A stretch of 64,000 nucleotides of DNA from Bicyclus anynana (lineage: Eukaryota; Arthropoda; Insecta; Lepidoptera; Nymphalidae), in the NCBI RefSeq assembly GCF_947172395.1, contig NC_069092.1, forward strand, positions 7,733,418 to 7,797,417, given 5' to 3'. Below the pieces are notes generated by a model. It was not told the DNA's origin, did no database searches, and worked only from the letters and a program-made list of their open reading frames with translations. The position numbers and the translations under genes are program-made. Below, one piece after another: positions 34,495-46,679 of this stretch. The first letter of the stretch is position 1. Every line of letters begins with the position of its first letter.

Positions 34495-34834
34495 CTGCAG
34501 AACAAAGAAAGAACTATTGTTAATTACACGTTACACACAAGCTATCATCAATGACCAGTTATGGGATTTGAATTTATCGGTTTATTGACTGTAGAAAAAT
34601 TCTTCAAGCCTTGTAGTTGTATCATAAGAATTCACTCATAGAATTATTTTGAATTCAAAGTTTTTATATTTTGATTGATGTTATTTTAGATATCAGTAAT
34701 ATGAATTCATAAGTTCTCGTTTATTTTTATTTAGAGCTCATCTCATGTTTATAAATATTGTAATAATTTTAATGTGTGGTGGTACTGTTTAACTCGATAA
34801 CGATTACTATAAAATGTTAACAAAAAACAATGAC

Positions 34835-34912
34835 AGGGACTGATGACGGTGCTCTCCAAGGCACGAAAATGTAATCACCGACTTCCAAACTCCGAAGTAC
34901 TACTAACAATTT
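34835..34912. repeat. Non-LTR-type fragment (CTCTCCAAGGCACG)
   Basis: GGTGCTCTCCAAGGCACGA and AATGTAATCACCGACTTCC. A related block, GCTTTCCGAGGCACGACG then TGCAATCACC, occurs at about 36741-36769. Confidence 0.45.
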
Positions 34913-34930
34913 CTTGGACTATGAGTGATA

Positions 34931-35231
34931 GTCGTGCATGATAGCCCAGTGGATATGACCACTGCCTCCGATTCCAAATGGTGTGGGGTGGAATCCAGTC
35001 CGGGGCATTCACCTCCAACTTTTCAGTTGTGTGCATTTTAAGAAATTAAATATCACGTGTCTCAAACGGTGAAGGAAAACCTGCATACCAGAGAATTTTC
35101 TTCATTCTCTGCGTGTGTGAAGTCTGCCAATCCTCATAGGACCAGCGTGGTGGACTATTGGCCTAACCCCTCTCATTCTGAGAGGAGACTTGAGTTCAGC
35201 AGTAAGCCGGATATGGGTTGGTAATGATAAG
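34931..35231 (+). mobile_element. Full-length tRNA-derived SINE
   Basis: Head with A box (TAGCCCAGTGGATATGACC) and a B-box-like GTGGAATCCAGTCC, then TCAAACGGTGAAGGAAAACC, CTGCGTGTGTGAAGTCTGCC and CTCATTCTGAGAGGAGAC. It ends in GGTTGGTAATGATAAGG, a short decayed ATG-type tail. A GTGAGG-type block after AAGGAAAA seems deleted compared with what I recall of the family. Confidence 0.8.
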
Positions 35232-35647
35232 GGATAGTCCGATCTACGACCTTATAATCCGAAGCGGCAAAATCCAACAACTGGACCAACGAGGCAGTCA
35301 TAATATTCATATCGCCGATACAGATTTATAGGAATTGAATATTCCTCTACCCGATAAACACGTAAGTGTCGGTGTATTGCATAAGTCGTTGAAATGTAAC
35401 AGATATGCACTGAAACGTGCCCGCACCGACGCGGCGCCATTACGTGCAATAATATTTAAGATCAGACGCTGGAACGCATCGCTCCAGTGACTCAAGTGTT
35501 ACGGCAGTGCAATAAAACAAACATAATAATCTTTTAAATACCGAAATTATTTTTAGACTCTGACAGGCTTAGTAACCATGAGAAACTTTGTTTTTTGAAA
35601 TTCGAAGTGGTAGAGTTGTGAAGGCCTGAAGGGCTATATTTATAACA

Positions 35648-35835
35648 GTTTTTAGGGTTCTGTACCTTAAAAGAAGAAAGTATAACCCTTATTGTTGTCC
35701 ATTTGTCTGTTCGTTCCTCTGTAACACGCCCCTTAATTTCGGGAGCGCGTAAAGTTATAAATTTAACTCAGATTTACAGTCTCTTGAAGCTGTGAAAATC
35801 CTCAAACTTTACGTAAGAAAGACACGTTCCAAATA
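35648..35835. repeat. Interspersed repeat (AGGGTTCTGTACC)
   Basis: TTTTTAGGGTTCTGTACCTT and GTCCATTTGTCTGTTCGTTC. It is related, in reverse orientation, to the element ends at 3755-4391. Confidence 0.45.
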
Positions 35836-35950
35836 AAATATAGTTTTTGGTTGGTAGTTACTATACAAAAATCTGTAGACTAATTTGACATATATGACTA
35901 TACTTTTAACAACGCTCCTGGAAGCACAAAGCATTTAAGTTTATATACCT

Positions 35951-36172
35951 AACTAACGGACGTCCTCGACTTCACCCGCGTGGATTTCAGCTTTTCACAA
36001 ATCCCGTGGGAACCACATAAAAACCTTCTTGTTATTGAAATTGTACATATAAACCTTCCTTCAATGACTCTATCTATTAAATAAAACCGCATCCAAATCC
36101 GTTGCGTAGTTTTAAAAATTTAAGCATACATAGGGACTGAGAAAGCGACTTTGTTTTATACTATGCAGTGAT
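35951..36172 (+). mobile_element. RTE-like/SINE tail
   Basis: AACTAACGGACGTCCTCGAC, CACAAATCCCGTGGGAACCA and CCGTTGCGTAGTTTTAAAA. Similar order to 37175 and 57645. Confidence 0.6.
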
Positions 36173-36577
36173 AAATAACAAACTTAGCACCAATGAGCAG
36201 AAAAATAGCTTTAGATTGAACCTTGATAAAGCTGAAATCAAGTTGTGCGAGTTGCGTTATAGTTCAAATTACGTGTTTAAAATGGCGTTAAAGGTAATTT
36301 AGTATGCCGCCTTAAAGCCTTCCCGAGAAAAGAATAGACTTATTTACATTTAACTGTCTCACTGGACCGGCTCTTTTCGTACGACACCTGAATCGGGAAG
36401 TTTTAGAAAGGCAACAAAATTCAAATGATAAACTCATTTTGTATTCCGTTGCCACGGAATTTGTCTGATGCATGCTGACAGATGTAGATGTTATCATAAA
36501 ACAACTTGACACATCTTCTTCTTATGTAAATGTGTTGTAAATTATTGCATTAAAATTTATATAATGGTACCGATAGC

Positions 36578-36790
36578 TCAACATCATCATGATCAGCTTT
36601 TAAACGGCCCACTATAAGAGCAGACATCCATATTTTCAGGAGAGGGAACAATGCGGGTTTGCAGGCTTAGTATGCTAATACTTGACTTTATAATCAGTAT
36701 CAGATGTTACCGATAATGACTGAAACTGACAGTTTAACATGCTTTCCGAGGCACGACGTTGCAATCACCTACTTGTACTAAAGTTGAACT
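36578..36790. repeat. Non-LTR-type fragment
   Basis: CAACATCATCATGATCAGC, TAAACGGCCCACTATAAGAG, GAGAGGGAACAATGCG and GCTTTCCGAGGCACGACG. It resembles a common lepidopteran non-LTR 3' region with a CAT tail. Confidence 0.5.
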
Positions 36791-37174
36791 TGGAAATTAA
36801 TTAGTGAAAATTTCTTGAAAAAATAAAAAGCTCAATATTCCATAACTCGAATCAAAACTTTTATTTTCTAAAGCTACACACAGGCTAATCATCTGGCTAT
36901 AACAAAACAGACAGTTTACTGCTTGGTCAAATTGGTGTAAATAATATTCAAAGCTTTTTAAAAAGCTCTTAAGGTAGGTAGATGAACATGACACGTTAAT
37001 AAGCAAAGGTGAAATAAATTAATAACGCCCTGTAGAGATCGCAACACCACGCATGTAAAGGTATCCTCTCGTGGTTATACTTTTTTTGCGGTTGTCCGTC
37101 TTACAGTTTTATTGTTAAAACAATAATCCGTACAATAACCCAATAATCCGCCCTCGCACAATTTCTTATTACAT

Positions 37175-37492
37175 ACTAGCGGACGATCGCGTCATCGTCC
37201 GTTTGAAAACGACCACTATGACATTCTTTATTATATTATTCATGTAAACCTTCCTATTGAATCATTCTATCTGTTATTGAAAACCAAATCAAAATCCATT
37301 GCGTAGTTTAAAAGATCTAAGCGTACATTTGATTTTTTTGTTTGTTTTTCTTTACGAGAAACTATTTGACCAATTTTCAATTATTTACAAAAAGTAATAT
37401 ATTTACCGAGTAATATAGGCTATATTTTATTCCCATATTTCTACGGAACCCGAAACTACGCCGGTGAAACAGCGAGCGTCTGCTATAAGTCA
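37175..37492. mobile_element. Two retroposon tails in opposite orientation
   Basis: A plus-orientation tail (37175-37331: CTAGCGGACGATCGCGTC, TTGCGTAGTTTAAAAGATC) is followed by a minus-orientation Metulj-like copy (about 37340-37492: CTACGCCGGTGAAACAGCG). They meet tail to tail. Confidence 0.55.
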
Positions 37493-39215
37493 TATACTAT
37501 GTTTAGATGTCCAGTGTCCAATTACAGCTTAACGAAACAAATCTTTCATGCTATTGTCTCCATCCAAATCAAACAAACAAAAAAGCCTATTTGTGCTCGT
37601 CAAGACTTATTGACAGCGCATCTCCTAATTAAAACTTACGCTTATCATCCAACACTCAATTTCCTCAATCTTTTTCATTAATCAAATCTCGTCGTATAAA
37701 GCTGTTGGTAGTGCTGAGTGCATCGCTATCCCACGTTCACTGAATGATTAGTAAAAATATTACTGGTTGATAATGGGATACATAATCATCGTTCCACTGC
37801 GTGGCTACTGAACCTTGAAATAAGACGAATTCAATTAAAATTAACACAATAACAAATATGTGTTAAGTCATTTTTTCAATTTATTCTTTCATACTGTCAG
37901 ATCCGACAAACGTTGTCCTGGTTCAAGCGTTAACTTATAATAATATGATCTTAAGAAGAACTCTTAAATCGAAGAGAATTAAAAAAAATAGTTAACAAAT
38001 AGAAAATTATCCAAAAACGCGATTACAACGCAACCTTTAGTGTCCCATTGTTACACAACATACACATTAAAAAAAAATCAAAGGATTTGTAAAGAACTAA
38101 ATTTCACGCGTAGAAGTTGCTCGTCCGCTAGTAAATAAATAAAGTCTCTTGTATAAATATTGGAATGAAATATCATTTCGCAGTTGGGTTATTTCCCGAA
38201 GTTACGAATAATATCTACTTCGCAGTCAAATAATGTTGTATATTTTTTCTTTACTCAGATAGGTTATTGGTATACTGTTTAGTTTGACGTGTAAATTGCA
38301 ACGTTTACGCAATGAAGGTGTAAGAATCCTGCATCCCTCGAGTAACTACGTATCATGGGCAAAAAGCCTGCGATAACCAGACTTTTTGCACATGATTCAT
38401 TTTCAAAGGTTGAAACTTGAAAGTTTGTCAGCCTATACACCTATCAGAGGTTAGCACGGTAGCCAATTATAAAGCCCGCGCTGTACCTACTCATAATGAC
38501 ATTTATTAGTAGCTGTGAATAAATCGTAGTCGTGAGTATTTGAAAAACGCCGTTATAGATTTAATTTTAAGGGTCTCTGGCAAAGAGTTCCCATGAAGTC
38601 TCGTTTGGCAATTAGAAACATGATTTCTAATGATATTCCATAGGAAATATAAAAAAATTGCGTTTTATATTTGGGAAATTGAGGATAACATCTTCAACCT
38701 TCCAAATCCACAACGTCCCTATAATTTACTACCGCACTTAGCTATGGTAGGAGACGAACTTAGCATTTATAATTTCGAATTTTAAAACTCAAAATTCCAA
38801 TTCAAAATTAATTTATTTCAATTATGTTACTTTACAAGTACTTTCGAAATACCAGGTAATGTATATGATACATCCATAAGATGAGGTACGTCTAGCTGTT
38901 ACAGGCTCTAGTTCTCGGACCGCGCATCCCGACACCTGTGCTCGCTGGTCACGCCAACCGCGCCCCATCCGTCACTGTCACGTGAAGCCGGGCAATATTC
39001 TCACGTGAGCAATACGAGGAAGTGTTTTTATCTCCATTACTTTAAGAAGCCATTACCGAAGACGCCTCTCATCGGCCCTTCGCTGTGTTCGCGATGTTTT
39101 CAAGTAGTTTAATCTCGGGCTGTAAATTCGCATTAGATAACGGCTGCTGTACTAAAACATGCGTGCTCGGCTTGATTCTTACTTTTATCTTGATGGTATC
39201 GGATGTAATTTCTAA

Positions 39216-39465
39216 GGCCGGGTTCCCACTTCCCACTACGCCGGACCGGTAAACCTGTCGGAAGGCCTTTGGCTGTACAATTCTAACCTATCCACATTAT
39301 ACCGGGGCCGGCAAAAATGCCGGGCTCATTTGTTTTTAATCCGCACAAGTCTAGACGTTATGTGAGTATTAGATTATACGATTTTCTTTTAGGATCCGGT
39401 GTTACGTGAATACCTCTATCCGGTTTCCGACAAATCTTCCAGCCCGGTTTAGTGGGAACCTTGCC
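39216..39465. mobile_element. MITE with TAA target duplication (Harbinger-like)
   Basis: Ends GGCCGGGTTCCCACT and AGTGGGAACCTTGCC form about 15-bp inverted repeats (13 of 15), flanked by TAA (39213-39215 and 39466-39468). It is 250 bp and GC-rich (for example ATACCGGGGCCGGCAAAA), with no open frame of note. Confidence 0.7.
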
Positions 39466-40009
39466 TAACTTATAACAGTTTGTGTTTTGATCGTGGACAG
39501 TGTTCGTTGCGTCAGTATTTCCTTTTCGTAATCCTGTTCGAGACAGAGCGGTCGATAACCTGTAAATATTGACTCATTTGGAGGTATGCGCCTATGTTAA
39601 CAAAGCGGGAATCTTTTGTGTCTATAACCATTAAAATACTGAAGCAAGTATTTCTCAAAATACTGTTATGTATAGATTTTCCGAAAATAATAGATATTAA
39701 TCAAATTATTATATTGAATTGATTTATTAATTGTGTATCCCTTTTTAAATTTATGTATATGACTTGTACCTACACACGATGCAGAATTATCGGTTCTATC
39801 ATCAACAGTACGTCCCAGTTACTCCCGTTGGTTTGTTGAGAACCACATAAATTTGTAAGCTTTGTTTCTAGAAACGGATACGACGCGAACTGTGGCAATG
39901 TCGATTGAAAGCGTGTTCTGAACAATAGGCGAATAAACCATGCGCAAGTTCCCACCTCCACCGAAACATGCTGAAATATATCTTGGTTTAATTTTTCTTC
40001 TTACAACAT

Positions 40010-40090
40010 GTCAATATCTCTGTCCTATAAGGACGGGGACCTGCCCTTATACTGGGCGGTTAAAATACGCTGATAATAATAATGATGATG
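40010..40090 (+). mobile_element. Non-LTR 3' end with GAT-type tail
   Basis: CCTATAAGGACGGGGACCTG, GCCCTTATACTGGGCGG and TTAAAATACGCTG, followed by ATAATAATAATGATGATG. Confidence 0.5.
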
Positions 40091-40095
40091 TCAAT

Positions 40096-40434
40096 CCATG
40101 CTAATATAAAAAATGCAAAACTTTATCTGTGTAATCTGTCTGTCTGTACTTTTCACGTCTAAACCGCTATACTGATTTAGATGAAATTTATACCAAATTG
40201 AGCAAAATTGAACCTCAAAAACCCGTAATCATTATTCATTTATTTCAAGTAACAAGCACTTTTGAAACTTCATGTTTGACTATTTGTAAAGATTGTAAGG
40301 TCTTTAGGTAGGTTCGGGAGACAGATTATCCTTGGAGCAGAACATACTTGTATCCCGGAAAAATCCATAAATCCCACGAAATTTGTAAAAAACAGAATTT
40401 CATAGGAACGGACAGTCGCGGACATCCGCTAGTT
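40096..40434 (-). mobile_element. RTE-like tail with internal insertion
   Basis: Minus orientation: ATGCTAATATAAAAAATGC at the left, GTCTAAACCGCTATACTG inside, and GTCGCGGACATCCGCTAG at the right. A stretch at about 40230-40310, including CATTTATTTCAAGTAACAAG, belongs to another short repeat. Confidence 0.6.
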
Positions 40435-41492
40435 CAGTATAAAATTTCAAAGCTTTTCCGTTTACTTGTATCTTTTATCTTGGAGGTGATTGAACTCGCT
40501 TTGAAAGCGATACCAAAAAAAAATTATTGTGACGGAAATAATTTGATTAAATTTTGTCGACCGCGCCGCGGTTTCGTGTTCGCTTTTTAAACTAAACCTG
40601 GCCGCGTGATGCGATTCACATTCTTCATTTAAGGTTTAAGTAGTTCACGTAAATTTATTTTCGAAATTTCTCTTTTAATCTTGCATCTGAAATAAAATTA
40701 TCGAGGTACATAAGTAATTTAATTAAATACAGTTTTCGCGAAACCCATCTTGATTAACTCTGCTTTTATTTCTTAACCTTATATTTTAAATTTATTAAAT
40801 TGTAAGAATAATAAATTAAATTGTATTGTGCAATTTTGGGTTTTATGGTTACTGGTGTAATTAGAGACACATTCTTTTATGCTTCAAATTGACCGACGCG
40901 TATACATCGAATAAACGGACGCATAGTGTACATTGAATTCATTAAATCATATTATATATTTTTAATTATCAGACGTTAAACAATGCATTTCATATTTAGA
41001 ATACTTTTTAATAGGAGATGCTTTTTCACATCACTTCAGAATAGTAGTCCTCTTTTCCCGTCAACTAGTACTAAAAATTGTGACGATGACACCAAAGGTA
41101 TGCGGTACCCTATATATAACTACGATATACCTTCACCACAAAGTAAAATGTCTGTCCATATCTCCTACCACGTAACCTGCTCTAAGCCGCAACTTCCGGC
41201 ACTAACCACAACAAACAAAAATACAATTTTCTACAAAAGAAAGTTGAATTTAATACTGCCATCCACTCAGCTGAATTAAGAAAAATTCACACGAGAAAGT
41301 AAATTTTTGCATACATATATTTTCTCTTTTTTGCAAATATTCGAAGTAATTATTCCTGTATAACTAATTGATTTGCACACTTCCATAAGTATGTCACACT
41401 ATTGATAAGTGAAAGCCTTATTATTGAGTGCTAATTATATTTTAGAGAATCTTTTATTTTGATTTTGCTTGTCCATACGTGACCCTATATCC

Positions 41493-41697
41493 ATACATAT
41501 TATAAAACAAAATCCTCTGCCTGTCTATCTATTTCTTGACGATAAACTCGAAAACTACTGAAAAGAATCATATAGTTTTCATAAGGAAGGCTTAGGAAGG
41601 TTAAAATATGTAGGTAATTGATAGAACTGTCGGGCTTTTTTAGAGTTAGAAGGGTCAGAGGTTTCCACGCGGATGTAGTCGCGGGCGTCTGCTAGTT
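41493..41697 (-). mobile_element. RTE-like tail
   Basis: ATACATATTATAAAACAAAA at the left, CGAAAACTACTGAAAAGAAT inside, and CCACGCGGATGTAGTCGCG then GGCGTCTGCTAGTT at the right. Confidence 0.6.
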
Positions 41698-42760
41698 ATA
41701 ATATACAGAACACGTATTGTTTATTGGTCATTATAAATATTTATAAAACAGAGCCAGCTTTGGACGCAATTGGTTGCACACTGGTTAATTTTATATTTTG
41801 TGTTTTAGTTAAAATATTTTCTGATGTTTTTCAATCGGTTTTACTATCGGAAATTGCATGTTTAACAGATAGATTAAAATTAGCACAATGATTCATCTCT
41901 AAGGGTATTCTGGTTAATGTTATATAACGATAAATACTGGTACGATAGTAATCCTACTTTCTCTTAACTAGTTTCTTAAGGCCACCTCAAGAAAGTAAAA
42001 CCCCGCTATGTTGGCGCTGGATGGCTCGCCCCGTGTCCTGTTGACACACAAATTGCTATGATAAATTATTCTGGGATGCTGAACCCCTGTTTTATTTGTT
42101 TTTGTAATAATTTGAACGTCAGGCGCTATTTCGACATAAATCACTATGATAAACTCTATTTTCTTATCTAACACGGATCTAGACACACTGTACTACATTC
42201 TACAGAAGGATGCAATTATTTTTATAATTTTATAGCATTCTATAAAAATAAACGAACTTTTAGAGTTTTGGTACGAAGTCGAAGGTGAGATGAAAGACCT
42301 TTATTGATGAAAATTTAAGATTAAGTTACACGTTACAGTTTGAAAAAGAAACATACGTCGTTTTAAATTTTGATTAAGGATCAATGAAACCAACATTAAA
42401 AATTTGAAATAACTGATATTATTAATGTACATTATAACATCGTAGCTTCATATTATAGCAGTAGATCAATAGGATTCCAATAATATCGCCACGTTTCGCT
42501 GTGGCTCAGACTGTATTTCAATTTTTATATTTCCGTGGGAAATAAAAAAAATTAATATATTATAGAAATGCAATGCTATATAAACAATTCAACTTAATCC
42601 ATGGACAACTCGATGCAGACGGTGCAGACCTAGATGAATGATAAATAAATACATGAGTGAAATAACCCTTCATGCAGGGTAAAAAGGGGGCAAGTTAAAT
42701 ATTTATATAATAACTTTGATCAATTATATATCATTTATAACTGGATACCGAGGTGAATAT

Positions 42761-42910
42761 GAGGTGTAAAGGGCAGGAATGCTTTTCCAGTGTTTACGAA
42801 GAAGGCATAGCGACCTCAATAGTTTGTTCGCTATATGTGGAACGCGGGAACCGTAAGTATGGTTGCGGCTACTACTTATCTTTTCTGTTCTGGCCCTGCC
42901 CTTTACCCTC
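42761..42910. mobile_element. Short MITE-like element
   Basis: GAGGTGTAAAGGGCAGG at the left and CCTGCCCTTTACCCTC at the right are near-exact inverted repeats (one-base offset). The interior includes AACGCGGGAACCGTAAGTAT. It is 150 bp; the exact ends are uncertain. Confidence 0.5.
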
Positions 42911-42919
42911 GAAGTACTT

Positions 42920-45060
42920 TCATTGGTAACTATAACAGCCTATTCACACTAGCGTGAACTTGGAATGTGCTTGCTCTACGTATACGAATGCTGATTCGTA
43001 TGACACAGCCTTTAGTCTGCGCAGCTAGTTATAATGTGCGGATTTACTCGTAAGATAAATGAAATATTTGGACTTGATTTCTATTGTTATTTACACCTAT
43101 AATTTTTGGCTGAAGTGACTCAAATCAATCTTTGACCGTTTACTAGTTTGTGTAATGTATAAATATATACCGTGTAGATGCATTACGCGCAATTCAATAA
43201 AAAAAACTCAATCAAGTGTACTATGACATCACAAGATTGCAACGATCGCGATGCTTTGTCGTTGCGTTTGCGTTTCGGCATATATCTGTAAACACTTGCG
43301 GTGTTGTGAATAAGCTTTTAAGGAGCTTGCTAAAATATTCAGTTAATTCTTGAAATCGAAAATCAAAATAAAATATTAAATAGTTATTAAGTACTTAATA
43401 TCATTAAAAGAGTTTCACAAGATATTGTTAATATAGAATCTATTGCAGTGGTGCAAAAGACATACATGTGTTTAGGTAAGGGACATTTGTAAGTGTTAAA
43501 TGTTCAAGATTGTATTTTATGACGTTAAACAAATTCCTGAATTTATTTTATTACAAAACACCACGAACAACAAGACTTTAGGAAACGCAAGGTAAAACCG
43601 CAACATAAAATCTGCTAACACGTATTCCCCTTGGCTGTGTACAAGGTTGACATACTTTTGGGGTGTTCCGCTTAAGACTACGTCGACGACATCACGTTTC
43701 CCATGTTAGGAGTTGTTTATTGAAGTCATGATGTGACCTTAACATTGTGTTTTACGATTGTCTCGTCAATGGTCCGAGTACTGACATTTCAATAGAGAGG
43801 GTGAGCATAGGTCACCGCGTGCGGCGAAGCACGACACAGATGCCGCAGTCGCCAGCAGTCGGCAACGCCACTACCAACACTATCGCTATCAGTCCTAACT
43901 TATGATTCAAACATTGAATATGTTACGGCCAAAGCCCTCGGGGCTTCGCGAGTCACGTACACAGCTTTTCATCATACAAGGGCTTCCCGACTTAAACCAC
44001 AAGTGGCTTAGTGATTTAACACCAATTTTCGGTATTGTGTATTTCATATACTTATATACAAACACCTGGTATCCTGACCTAATACTGGTATGGAATAAAA
44101 GAATATCTATTCTTTTCTATCAGTATATTGAATTTATCATTCTTCCAAGAAAGTTTAAGTAGCAGCCTAGAGTTGCGAAGTTGGTACTGTTTCGTCATCT
44201 CTTCTCATTCATCGTGCTTCAGAGAACACATCTAGCCTTCGTTACGAGTGTAATGACTGGTGTCACGATCCTTAACATTAATGAGACAGTGGTTGTTAAA
44301 TATTCCATCGTTATCACCTTGTGTCCGCAAATCCACATTATAGCAGCGTAGATGTCTAAGTTCCAAATTCCTTCTAAAAGCTCCAAAAAACCTAGTCCCT
44401 AAAATGTTCGTCTGATTATAAGCCTTCCCTTGCACAAAATATTCAACACATGCCTGCATTTCTAAAATTGATACACTTAAGAATACCTTCATAAAGCTCC
44501 AAAAGGCTTGGCATTGCTATAGTCTATTGAAAATACATGATTATCATGATTATAACTGGTTGCTTTTCGTTGTCCAAACCCATGCACACCAATGGTTTAA
44601 CAGCATTAAAAGCGAGCGATTAGCTATATTAAACTCATGCCCGCGCTCAGTTACATTTCTGGAATTGCAAGCGGAAGCTTATCCGCGTTGGTGTTGACTT
44701 AAATTTGCATCTACTATTTTCTAGTCGTTACTTGGATTGTAGGTACTCACGATTTAACGCTGGTATTAATGCATTATTCAGAGCTTTTCATTAGACTGTC
44801 GCTATCGGCGCGGGGATCGCGCTCTCGTTAAAATGTACGGATGGCATGACGTCTGCTCGTATTGGGCACACTGGCTGGTGAGCATATAACACTAAAATTT
44901 GAAATTCCTGTTGGTGTTACTGCCTGTGATTGCCAGACCTTCGTCATTATAAAAAATCGTAATGTTTACCAGCCCATGCTCCTACCACAGGTAAATAAAA
45001 TAAGCGACGGTGTTTTGGACCATGTCGGGAGGGATACCTTAAGTAGTAGTAAAGTATATA
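42920..45060. other. Unique sequence without supported gene
   Basis: A GC-rich patch at 43800-43880 (CACCGCGTGCGGCGAAGC) and frames at 43902-44162 (+) and 44232-44492 (-) have no recognisable domain or splice context. Confidence 0.4.
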
Positions 45061-45084
45061 CCTAATATGATACATTATATCCTC

Positions 45085-45177
45085 CGCTGGATGCTGGCGG
45101 CCTGACGGCTCTATGGTAGTCCTTACTCTTAGCCCTATGTCCAGCAGTGGACGTCCATCGGCTAATAGTTATGATGT
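45085..45177 (+). mobile_element. Non-LTR 3' end fragment
   Basis: Plus orientation: CCCTATGTCCAGCAGTGGAC and GTCCATCGGCTAATAG, then a GTTATGATG remnant of the tail. Confidence 0.6.
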
Positions 45178-45260
45178 CTCAAGACAGTTAGCTACGTAGA
45201 AACACATCATTGGACACCAATAGAGTGTTTGGCGATTGACGTTATGATTTATTACATTAT

Positions 45261-45291
45261 GCCAAAGAAAATATTTTATTATTTTCTTTGG
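45261..45291. repeat. Short perfect hairpin
   Basis: CCAAAGAAAATA and TATTTTCTTTGG form 12-bp arms. No T-rich terminator context applies in a eukaryote. Confidence 0.8.
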
Positions 45292-45421
45292 GATTGAGAG
45301 TTTAAACCTTTGAAATCAACTAGTCAAAGCAACCATCATGAGATTGTAGTTAAGGGCTAACTTGTAAAAAAAAAATCCATCATCCTAACTTCATTATTGC
45401 CTACCGTACTTCCCTACGGTA

Positions 45422-45484
45422 AGAGCATGGCTGACCAACTTTCAGCTATTATAAAATTACAAAGGTCTGACCCACACAAGCTCT
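45422..45484 (+). repeat. Copy of the GGACTAAGAAACTTTCA repeat
   Basis: GAGCATGGCTGACCAACTTT, CAGCTATTATAAAATTAC and CACACAAGCTCT. Confidence 0.45.
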
Positions 45485-45978
45485 AATACCATTCCTCTTG
45501 TTTGCATATTGCATTTCTACGTGTTTAACTACCTATGCGATACATTCGCCAACCTACCTCAATGTTTTATGCTTAACGCTTTCCAAAGTGCTTTTGTCTT
45601 TTAATGGCCAGCCTTCTACAGTTGAGCCATAAATTTTAAAACGCCATAAAACTGTCCTCGTCCTCATATCTAACCATATCATTACCCGAATTATTGCTTT
45701 GGTGCATCTGTATTGCTTAATCACCGAGAACATATTCTGTACTTACAATAGTATATTGTTTTACAAGTCATAACTTCCTTTATAGTCTATGTAATGATAG
45801 TGCCATATAGGCAATTTTACTACTCCTATAATATTATTATTAAAAGTTATATATTAATTTAAATTTTAGCATTTAATTTTCGATATATTTAAACCATGGT
45901 GTTACTTAAGTTGTAACTTCCGTTTTACTCTTTAGTATGTTAAAATATTGTATTTCATCTTTTTTTGTTACATTTAAT

Positions 45979-46002
45979 CATCGCGTTTTTCTAAACGCGA
46001 TG
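45979..46002. repeat. Short perfect hairpin
   Basis: CATCGCGTTT and AAACGCGATG form 10-bp arms around TTCT. Confidence 0.8.
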
Positions 46003-46474
46003 CAGGTCATAGCAAACAAATACCTACCGATAGATACAGTAGGTATGTGTTTTGAATCAATGCAAAAGTAAGGCTAAGGTAATTTTATATCAAAAGCAAA
46101 TTTACCATACGATCAGACATTATGTAAACATGATAAATTAATATTATCCAAGATTATCGAGCTTGAAGCTTAGCGTGTGTTTTTAGGGTAACGACATAAT
46201 CTAAATAAAGAGGTTCATTGCAAAACCTCGTTTTCAGTAAACCAGTTCAAGAAACTTGTGCGGTACGGTCAGAAGACCGGACAGGTTTATCAGCACAGGC
46301 GACCTCGCGGATACGGTACACTTTCCAACCTAATGAGTACGCACATCCCGTTTGCACTGATCTTATTTACAAATTTATATCAGACTAGGAACCCCGCGTA
46401 CCGGCTATGGTATTATTTTTTTTAATATTAAAGGCATAAACAACTCCAGTTCTTAAGTAAGGCAAAAATATATA

Positions 46475-46676
46475 ACACTAGCAGGAACCTTGCGGTTTTT
46501 TCTAGCCTAGTTCTCATTATTAAGCAAATACAGGGATTAAATATAGCCTATGTTACTCCCTGATAATATAGCTTTTTATTGATGAAAGAATTTTTCAAAT
46601 TGGTCCAGTAGTTTTTGAGTTTATCCGTTACATATAAAATACAAACCTTTCATCTTAATAATATAAGTATAGACAA
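46475..46676 (+). mobile_element. Metulj-like SINE/RTE tail
   Basis: Plus orientation: CACTAGCAGGAACCTTGCGG, AAATATAGCCTATGTTACTC, TTTTTCAAATTGGTCCAGTA, and an end in AATATAAGTATAGAC. Confidence 0.6.
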
Positions 46677-46679
46677 GGC

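Noticed and set aside
40983..41279. 98-codon plus ORF with a true ATG
   Set aside because: No leader, domain or splice signal, and composition like the flanking AT-rich DNA.
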